A stretch of DNA of 6,321 nucleotides from Brevundimonas vancanneytii (lineage in GTDB: Bacteria; Pseudomonadota; Alphaproteobacteria; Caulobacterales; Caulobacteraceae). Shown in pieces: positions 1 to 3,897 of this stretch; the first letter of the stretch is position 1; each line of letters opens with the position of its first letter. Below the pieces are notes generated by a model. The model was not told the origin of the DNA, did no database searches, and was given only the letters and a program-made list of their open reading frames with translations. The stretch is taken from contig CAMCIP010000134.1 in assembly GCA_945874855.1 (NCBI GenBank), positions 1 through 6,321 on the forward strand, in the 5' to 3' direction. A program made the position numbers and the translations under genes.

Positions 1-57
1 ACGTCGGGCGGGTGGATGAGGACCAGTCGCGGCCCTCTGCGTCATGCGCCGGAGAAA

Positions 58-72
58 CCCGCGGCGCGCGGG
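58..72. terminator. Second GC-rich hairpin, possible bidirectional terminator
   Basis: CCCGCG (58-63) and CGCGGG (67-72) pair perfectly around a 3-nt GCG loop. On the plus strand it is followed by GGTCTTTT; on the minus strand by TTTCTCC. It may be a weak backup terminator for rpsO transcripts. Apart from this and the previous hairpin, positions 1-138 show no gene. Confidence 0.3.
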
Positions 73-87
73 GGTCTTTTGATGCGG

Positions 88-115
88 AAAGAGGCGCGGA
101 CATGGCCCGCGCCTC
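88..115 (-). terminator. Probable intrinsic terminator/attenuator after rpsO
   Basis: On the minus strand a perfect 9-bp stem, GAGGCGCGG (115-107) with CCGCGCCTC (99-91), encloses a 7-nt loop and is followed by TTTCC. It begins 23 nt after the rpsO stop. The U-run is only three long, so termination may be partial, which would suit an rpsO-pnp boundary where some transcripts read through. Confidence 0.5.
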
Positions 116-138
116 GAAACCGCTTCGGTCGGCTGCGC

Positions 139-408
139 CTAGCGGCGCAGGTTCAGCTTGGTGATCAGGGCGGTGTACCGCTCCTTGTCCACCTTGGTCA
201 GGTGATCCAGAAGGCGACGACGCTGCGAGACCATCTTGAGCAGGCCACGGCGCGAGTGGTTGTCCTTCTTGTGGGTCTTGAAGTGCTCGGTCAGGTTGGC
301 GATGCGTTCCGAAAGGATCGCGACCTGCACCTCGGCCGAGCCGGTGTCACCCGCAGTGCGGGCGTTGTCGGAAATGACTTCGTGTTTGCGTTCAGGCGTG
401 ATCGACAT
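139..408 (-). CDS. rpsO: 30S ribosomal protein S15
   Basis: S15 is a primary 16S rRNA-binding protein of the 30S central domain and contributes to the subunit bridge with 23S rRNA. The 89-residue product is the standard family length. It shows DTGSAEVQVAILSERIANLT (21-40), the rRNA-contacting loop HKKDNHSRRGLL (46-57), MVSQRRRLLDHL (59-70) and YTALITKLNLRR (78-89). The start at 408 gives the usual four-helix protein with MSITPERK at the N-terminus and has a strong AGGGAG 7 nt upstream. The stop is TAG at 141-139. It follows truB as in most proteobacteria. A GC-rich hairpin begins 23 nt downstream, and pnp is expected next but does not start in the visible 138 bases. Confidence 0.98.
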   Translation of the reverse strand: MSITPERKHEVISDNARTAGDTGSAEVQVAILSERIANLTEHFKTHKKDNHSRRGLLKMVSQRRRLLDHLTKVDKERYTALITKLNLRR

Positions 409-498
409 CGGGTATCTCCCTTGTGCGCTGACGCTCGGCCTGCGAGGCCTCGCTGCTTGAGCGCGGGCTGGTGTCTCCCGGACCCTTTTTCGAAGGCG
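409..498 (-). promoter_or_regulatory. rpsO leader with Shine-Dalgarno and hairpins
   Basis: This is the 90-nt truB-rpsO spacer. AGGGAG (421-416) sits 7 nt before the rpsO ATG and is a strong ribosome-binding site. The same GGG (420-418) could pair with CCC (412-410) in a small GGG-AGATA-CCC hairpin that partly hides it. The 40-nt repeat (425-464) lies only a few bases upstream of it. S15 represses its own mRNA through leader structures in several bacterial groups, so autoregulation here is plausible, but I cannot match a described S15 leader fold. I see no convincing promoter. Confidence 0.4.
425..464 (-). repeat. 40-nt structured intergenic repeat, copy 1 (rpsO leader)
   Basis: Read on the minus strand, this block matches 3853-3892 at 35 of 40 positions; the differences are at repeat positions 8, 20, 24, 34 and 35. 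The predicted inner stem is GGCCT/AGGCC with loop CGC, against GGCCC/GGGCC in the other copy, so positions 20 and 24 changed together. The outer pairing segments are identical in both. This copy also contains a 12-bp palindrome, GCGAGGCCTCGC (442-453), an alternative fold that the other copy lacks. It is transcribed as part of the rpsO leader. Confidence 0.6.
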
Positions 499-1431
499 TC
501 AGGAGAGATTGAAAACGCGGTCGGGTTCGAGGCGACCGGCCCGCAACTGACCGAGAGCGACGAGGGTCTGACCCTGAAAGGCGGAAACGGTGCGGGAACC
601 GTCGCGGAGACGGCTCAGCAGCATGTCCACCTGTCGGGGGATCAGAACGATCGGCCGTCCCTGCCGAAGCGAGAAGGCGTCCTGTTCCGTCACGGCCAAC
701 TCCGGGATGTCGTCCAGAGCGGTCGAAACGGGCAGCAGGCCTTCCGAGGCGGCGTCCCTATGCACCAGATCGGTCAGGAAATCCAGCGTGACGGCGTTTT
801 CCGTCGAGAACGGCCCCACCCGCTCGCGTCGCAGGGCGCAGACATGCCCATCGGCGCCCAGGGCCGCGGCCAGATCGCGGGCCAGCGACCGCACATAGAC
901 GCCCTTGCCGGTGCGGATCGTGACCTCCAGATGGTCGGCGTCCGGCGCGGCCGTGACCGCCGCCTCATGGATCATGACCTTGCGGGACGGCAGGTCGAAG
1001 GCCGCGCCCTCGCGCGCCAGGTCATAGGCGCGGCGGCCGTCCACGCGGATGGCCGAGAATTGCGGCGGAACCTGATCTATCTCGCCGACGAAGGCCTTCA
1101 GCGCCCCGGCGGCGGCCTCCGGCGAGGGGCGGACCCCGGACTGGCCGATGATCTCGCCCTCGCGATCCACGCTGTCGGTCGAAACGCCCCACTCAATGCT
1201 GAAGCGATAAACCTTCTGCGCCTCCATCATGAAGGGCACAGTCTTGGTCGCCTCGCCGAGCGCGATGGGCAGGATGCCGGTGGCCAGCGGGTCCAGCGTG
1301 CCCGCATGCCCGGCCTTCCGGGCGTCGAACAGCCGCCGCACCCGCGTCACCGCCTCGGTCGAGCCCATCTCCAGAGGCTTGTCCAGACAGACCCAGCCGT
1401 GGACCGGCAGGCCGCGCTTCCTGCGGCTCAC
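499..1431 (-). CDS. truB: tRNA pseudouridine(55) synthase TruB
   Basis: TruB converts U55 to pseudouridine in the T-loop of tRNAs and also acts as a tRNA folding chaperone in the cytoplasm. The 310-residue product carries GHAGTLDPLATGILPIALGE (41-60) with the catalytic Asp47. Other family landmarks are KVYRFSIEWGVSTDSVDREG (73-92), QVPPQFSAIRVDGRRAYDLA (120-139), GKGVYVRSLARDLAAALG (175-192) and LRRERVGPFS (200-209). A C-terminal extension from about 240 (LPVSTALDDIPELAVTEQDA) matches the TruB C-terminal, PUA-like region. The start is GTG at 1431-1429, overlapping the rbfA stop as GTGA, with GAGG 7 nt upstream (1442-1439) inside rbfA, so translation is probably coupled. The TGA stop lies 90 nt before rpsO. 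The substrate-binding and catalytic motifs appear intact. Confidence 0.97.
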   Translation of the reverse strand: MSRRKRGLPVHGWVCLDKPLEMGSTEAVTRVRRLFDARKAGHAGTLDPLATGILPIALGEATKTVPFMMEAQKVYRFSIEWGVSTDSVDREGEIIGQSGVRPSPEAAAGALKAFVGEIDQVPPQFSAIRVDGRRAYDLAREGAAFDLPSRKVMIHEAAVTAAPDADHLEVTIRTGKGVYVRSLARDLAAALGADGHVCALRRERVGPFSTENAVTLDFLTDLVHRDAASEGLLPVSTALDDIPELAVTEQDAFSLRQGRPIVLIPRQVDMLLSRLRDGSRTVSAFQGQTLVALGQLRAGRLEPDRVFNLS

Positions 1432-1871
1432 TCGTCGTCCTCGACCGGCGGTGCCCAGGAGTCGGCCCGGACGCGCGGGTCGTCCAGCAGGCGGTTCAGG
1501 CGCGCGGCGGCCTCGAAGCTCTCGTCGTGCCGGAAGCGCAGGTCGGGCGTGAACCGCATGTCGATGTGACGGCCGAGCGCGCCGCGGATGAATTTGGCGT
1601 GGGCGTTCAGGGCCTTGATGATCTCGTCGACGTGGCCTGCGGTGGGCGCGGTCTCGACCCCGGCGCCCAGGGGCTCCACGAAACAGGTGGCGTGCTTCAG
1701 GTCGGGGCTCAGCCGCACCTCGGCCACCGTCACCGACACCCCCTCCAGCGCCGGATCATGGATTTCATGCTCGCGCAGGACCTCGACCAGGGCGTGGCGG
1801 ATCAGTTCGCCGGCGCGCAGCTGGCGCTGGCTGACCAGTCCGTCGCGGGGTTTGGGCTTGCGGCCGCTCAT
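1428..1871 (-). CDS. rbfA: 30S ribosome-binding factor RbfA
   Basis: RbfA is a small KH-type protein that binds the immature 30S subunit and helps 16S rRNA 5'-end maturation and helix 1 formation, notably in the cold. The 147-residue product shows the family layout: an N-terminal helix (QRQLRAGELIRHALVEVL, 15-32), first strands with VSVTVAEVRLSPDLKHATCFV (45-65), and FIRGALGRHIDMRFTPDLRFRHDES (94-118), the KH core. It ends in an acidic tail (EDDE). The frame stays open upstream to 2078, but the ATG at 1871 is chosen: it has AGGAG 8 nt upstream (1884-1880) and begins at the usual family N-terminus, whereas longer forms would run into the DUF2459 gene. The TGA overlaps the truB start by 4 nt. 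Slightly longer than E. coli RbfA, typical of alphaproteobacteria. Confidence 0.96.
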   Translation of the reverse strand: MSGRKPKPRDGLVSQRQLRAGELIRHALVEVLREHEIHDPALEGVSVTVAEVRLSPDLKHATCFVEPLGAGVETAPTAGHVDEIIKALNAHAKFIRGALGRHIDMRFTPDLRFRHDESFEAAARLNRLLDDPRVRADSWAPPVEDDE

Positions 1872-1879
1872 CGTCGTGT

Positions 1880-1884
1880 CTCCT
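1880..1884 (-). promoter_or_regulatory. Shine-Dalgarno sequence of rbfA
   Basis: AGGAG on the minus strand, 8 nt before the ATG at 1871. It settles the rbfA start against in-frame alternatives up to 2078. The 59-nt spacer 1872-1930 shows no convincing promoter or terminator, so read-through from the DUF2459 gene is expected. Confidence 0.8.
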
Positions 1885-1930
1885 GTCGCCCGTCGGGGAT
1901 CGGACCCGGCCAAAAGCGAAGGGGCGGGGT

Positions 1931-2638
1931 CTAGGCCCGCGGGGCGGCCGTGTCCAGTTCGGCGGCGTCCGGTCGGGCCCGGTCGATCGCGGCCATCACC
2001 TCGCCCGCGGTGACCGAGCGCAGCGGGCGGACGGGCAGGCCCGCGGCGTTCAGCGTGCGGGCCGTCCAGTTGTTGCACAGGTTCAGGATCCAGAACCGCC
2101 CTCGCGCGGCATAGAAGCGGGCGTCGTCGCCCGGACGCGCGGCGGCCAGGCGCGGAGCCCCGCCCCCGAGATCCAGCGACCCCTCGATCCGGGCCGCCAG
2201 GGCGTCGAGGTCGCGCGCCGTCAGCGGCAGGGCGCGCACCTGATCCGGGGCCGCCCGTGCCCGCGGATCGCCGACGTGCGGGTCCAGCATCAGCACCGAG
2301 GCATTGCCGGGCCGGAAGAAGGCCCGCGCGCCGTCCAGCAGGCGATCCTCGATCGGGCTCTGGTCCACATAGAAGCGGGCGTCGCCCCAGCCGATCAGCA
2401 CCCAGTCACCCTGCGGCAGGGCCCGGACCGTCTCGGCCAGCGGACCCGGCCGCGCCTCCAGTGCGGCGCGCGGCACGGCGAGGTCGGTGTGAAAGCCGTT
2501 GTTCAGGATCAGCGCCTCGGCCGCCGCGGCCTCTTCCGACGAGGCCGACCGACCGGGCAGGGTCCAGGTCCACAGGGCGGCGACGACGCCGATCAGGGCG
2601 GCGGCGATCAGGCCGAACGGCGGGGTCGGTGGCCTCAT
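1931..2638 (-). CDS. DUF2459 (TIGR02117-like) membrane-anchored protein
   Basis: The 235-residue product matches the DUF2459 pattern as I remember it: NNGFHTDLAVP (46-56), IGWGDARFYVD (82-92), a mid-protein PHVGDP (120-125) and LCNNWTARTLNAAGLPV (187-203). The molecular function of the family is not established as far as I know. An N-terminal hydrophobic segment (about 8-27) suggests an inner-membrane anchor with the domain in the periplasm. The order His50/Asp52, then His121, then Cys188 resembles circularly permuted papain-like (NlpC/P60-type) enzymes, where the His precedes the Cys; this is inference. The ATG at 2638 overlaps the upstream TGA (ATGA) and has no Shine-Dalgarno sequence of its own, fitting coupled translation. 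The TAG stop is followed by 59 nt before rbfA. The Ala/Asp-rich tail after about residue 222 is probably disordered. Confidence 0.85.
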   Translation of the reverse strand: MRPPTPPFGLIAAALIGVVAALWTWTLPGRSASSEEAAAAEALILNNGFHTDLAVPRAALEARPGPLAETVRALPQGDWVLIGWGDARFYVDQSPIEDRLLDGARAFFRPGNASVLMLDPHVGDPRARAAPDQVRALPLTARDLDALAARIEGSLDLGGGAPRLAAARPGDDARFYAARGRFWILNLCNNWTARTLNAAGLPVRPLRSVTAGEVMAAIDRARPDAAELDTAAPRA

Positions 2639-3195
2639 CCCGCAGGACCGTCATGGGTGAAGCGGCCGCAGGACGACGGGGCGTTGGCGGCGGCATCCGG
2701 CGCCGGCCCGACCGGCCAGACCAGCAGCTCCAGCCGACCCTCGTGCCGGGTCAGGGCGATCCAGCCGGGCACGGCGCCCCCGCAGAGGGGCGAGGCCGCG
2801 ACCGGGGTCCGCGCGTCGGCGGCCACCACCTGGCGCAGTTCGATCTGGTGCGCCTCGGGCAGGCCCAGCGGCCGGAAGTGGGCCTCGCGGCCATAGGCGA
2901 TCCGGTGCGGACGGGTGCGCAGGGCCGGGGCCCGCTCGAAGATCAGCCGCGCCCCCTCGATGCGAAGGTCGCCGCCGGGCGCCTCGGCGCGGGCAGGAAA
3001 GACACCGACCAGGACGGCCGACCCCGCCGCCGGCCGGATCGTCTGCGTCGGCTTGACGGCGGCACGCACCCGCTCGACCGCCGGGCCAAGACGGGCGCGC
3101 AAGGCCTCGACGGCCGCCTCGGCCTGGCGCTCCTCGAAAGCGAGCAGCATCAGGGCGAGGCACGCGCCCCCCAGGACTGCGGCCAGACGTTTCAT
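2635..3195 (-). CDS. Membrane-anchored or secreted protein of unknown function
   Basis: No family is recognised with confidence. The 186-residue product has an N-terminal hydrophobic segment (about residues 4-20) after MKR. It is followed by a charged, probably helical stretch (21-49). Cleavage could occur after AEA (25-27), but the long polar gap makes a signal anchor equally possible. There is no proper lipobox before Cys12. The rest would face the periplasm. Its C-terminal third shows spaced features, LCGG (137-140), GWIALTR (144-150), LELLVWP (155-161) and SCGRFTH (175-181), with Cys138 and Cys176 able to pair. The ATG at 3195 lacks an evident Shine-Dalgarno sequence. The TGA stop overlaps the next gene's ATG as ATGA (2638-2635), so the two are probably translationally coupled and may work together; that link is inference. 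Confidence 0.75.
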   Translation of the reverse strand: MKRLAAVLGGACLALMLLAFEERQAEAAVEALRARLGPAVERVRAAVKPTQTIRPAAGSAVLVGVFPARAEAPGGDLRIEGARLIFERAPALRTRPHRIAYGREAHFRPLGLPEAHQIELRQVVAADARTPVAASPLCGGAVPGWIALTRHEGRLELLVWPVGPAPDAAANAPSSCGRFTHDGPAG

Positions 3196-3276
3196 GCAGG
3201 GAGCCGTCGCGTCGCCATGCGGTAAACCTAACGGGGCTATGTGACGGCCGATAGAACCGTCGCGCCACGGGCGAAC

Positions 3277-3771
3277 CTATTCGACCGGACCGGAGCTTCC
3301 GGGCCCGGCGGCCCACTCGCCGCGATAGTGATAGGACAGGGCCACGCAATGGCGGAAGGTCCCGTCGGTCCAGCGGCCGACCGCGTGCATGGTGAGGGGC
3401 CGCCCCTGGCGCACCCGACCCATCACCAGCCAGACCGCATCGGCGGAGGGACACAGCGCCCGGCCCAGGGCCCGGCCCTCGCCCTCGGACGCCACCTCAT
3501 AGACGGCCCGCTCCCTCGCCCCCTGCGGCAGGACCCGCAGCGTCGCGTCCGGGCCGCCGCGGCGGACCTCGGCCGAGCCCCGACTGGTGGTCGCATAGAG
3601 TTTTTCGACGAGCACTGCCCCGAACAGGCCGCGCTGGACCTGAAAGGTCAGGCCGCGAGTCAGGGCCCGCGTCACCCGGTCGGCGGGATCGAATGCCCAC
3701 AGTCGCACGTCCGCCCGCGCCGGCGTGGCGACGGCCAGCATCACACCGAGCGTGAGCGCGATCCTGATCAT
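3277..3771 (-). CDS. Small secreted protein of unknown function
   Basis: I do not recognise a family. The 164-residue product starts with a clear Sec signal peptide: basic start MIR, hydrophobic core to about residue 14, and a PARA cleavage site with mature DVRLW from residue 21. The mature protein of about 144 residues should be periplasmic. It mixes alternating hydrophobic stretches with many Arg residues and holds two cysteines (107 and 142) that could form a disulfide. The C-terminal part carries a VALSYHYRGEW segment. The ATG at 3771 is chosen because the signal peptide begins exactly there; the nearest Shine-Dalgarno-like GGAG is 11 nt upstream, which is rather far. It lies between infB and rbfA, 126 nt after infB and 81 nt before the next gene. 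GC-rich codon use resembles its neighbours, supporting a real gene, but the function is unknown. Confidence 0.75.
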   Translation of the reverse strand: MIRIALTLGVMLAVATPARADVRLWAFDPADRVTRALTRGLTFQVQRGLFGAVLVEKLYATTSRGSAEVRRGGPDATLRVLPQGARERAVYEVASEGEGRALGRALCPSADAVWLVMGRVRQGRPLTMHAVGRWTDGTFRHCVALSYHYRGEWAAGPGSSGPVE

Positions 3772-3818
3772 GACGATGACATCTCCGACCAGTGCGGCGG
3801 AAGGTGGGCACAGCGGGC

Positions 3819-3842
3819 TTCCCTCCCCCGAGGGGGAGGGAA
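3819..3842. repeat. Perfect 11-bp inverted repeat (GC-rich hairpin)
   Basis: The arms TTCCCTCCCCC (3819-3829) and GGGGGAGGGAA (3832-3842) are exact reverse complements around a 2-nt GA centre; a real loop would open a pair to give 4 nt. The hairpin lies in the infB downstream gap, 10 nt from the 40-nt repeat. A T5 run lies before it on the minus strand and no T-run follows it on either strand, so it does not look like a standard intrinsic terminator. From memory, similar C-run/G-run palindromes are scattered between genes in many alphaproteobacteria. It could protect the infB 3' end or be a dispersed palindromic repeat. Confidence 0.6.
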
Positions 3843-3852
3843 AAACCGGGTC

Positions 3853-3892
3853 GCGCTCAGGCAGCGAGGCCCCGCGGGCCGAGCGATAGCGC
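3853..3892 (+). repeat. 40-nt structured intergenic repeat, copy 2 (after infB)
   Basis: This block matches 425-464 (reverse strand) at 35 of 40 positions. It begins 5 nt after the infB stop codon and is inverted relative to the other copy. Numbered along the repeat, it can form an inner stem (16-20 with 24-28, loop CGC) reading GGCCC/GGGCC here. This is closed by CGCTC (2-6) with GAGCG (29-33), leaving a 9-nt bulge. GCGCT (1-5) and AGCGC (36-40) are an alternative closing stem. The inner stem's last pair is C-G here and T-A in the other copy, so pairing is kept. I see no coding role. On the minus-strand transcript, a U5 run follows about 7 nt further on (3845-3841). Confidence 0.6.
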
Positions 3893-3897
3893 CTCTA

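Noticed and set aside
442..453. The 12-bp palindrome as a regulator operator
   Set aside because: It is lost in the second copy of the repeat by one base change, while the inner stem is preserved by a paired change, so the stem rather than this palindrome looks like the conserved feature.
1251..1275. Possible third copy of the 40-nt repeat (GCCTCGCCGAGCG)
   Set aside because: It matches only a short stretch and encodes the conserved GEATKTV segment of TruB, so it is coincidence.
16..1569. Long plus-strand open frame (517 codons) across rpsO, truB and rbfA
   Set aside because: It runs antisense through three certain genes. Its product is low-complexity with no recognisable domain. In GC-rich DNA, frames opposite real genes lack stop codons by composition.
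1872..2078. Longer rbfA start candidates, up to 2078
   Set aside because: The extra 69 residues are Arg/Gly-rich, overlap the DUF2459 coding region and lack family similarity. The ATG at 1871 has a well-spaced AGGAG.
2257..3225. Plus-strand open frame (322 codons) opposite the two envelope-protein genes
   Set aside because: The product is Arg/Pro/Gly-rich and domainless, while the minus strand carries a membrane segment, DUF2459 motifs and an ATGA-coupled start. It is a compositional shadow.
2651..3454. Alternative minus-strand frame spanning the spacer between the two unknown genes
   Set aside because: It has a Gly/Arg/Pro-rich product without a signal or domain, and would displace two genes with good N-terminal signal sequences.
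3768..3782. Four-codon leader ORF (ATG at 3782, TGA overlapping the ATG at 3771)
   Set aside because: The GGAG touches its ATG with no spacing, and the peptide (MSSS) has no attenuation-like content; most likely chance.
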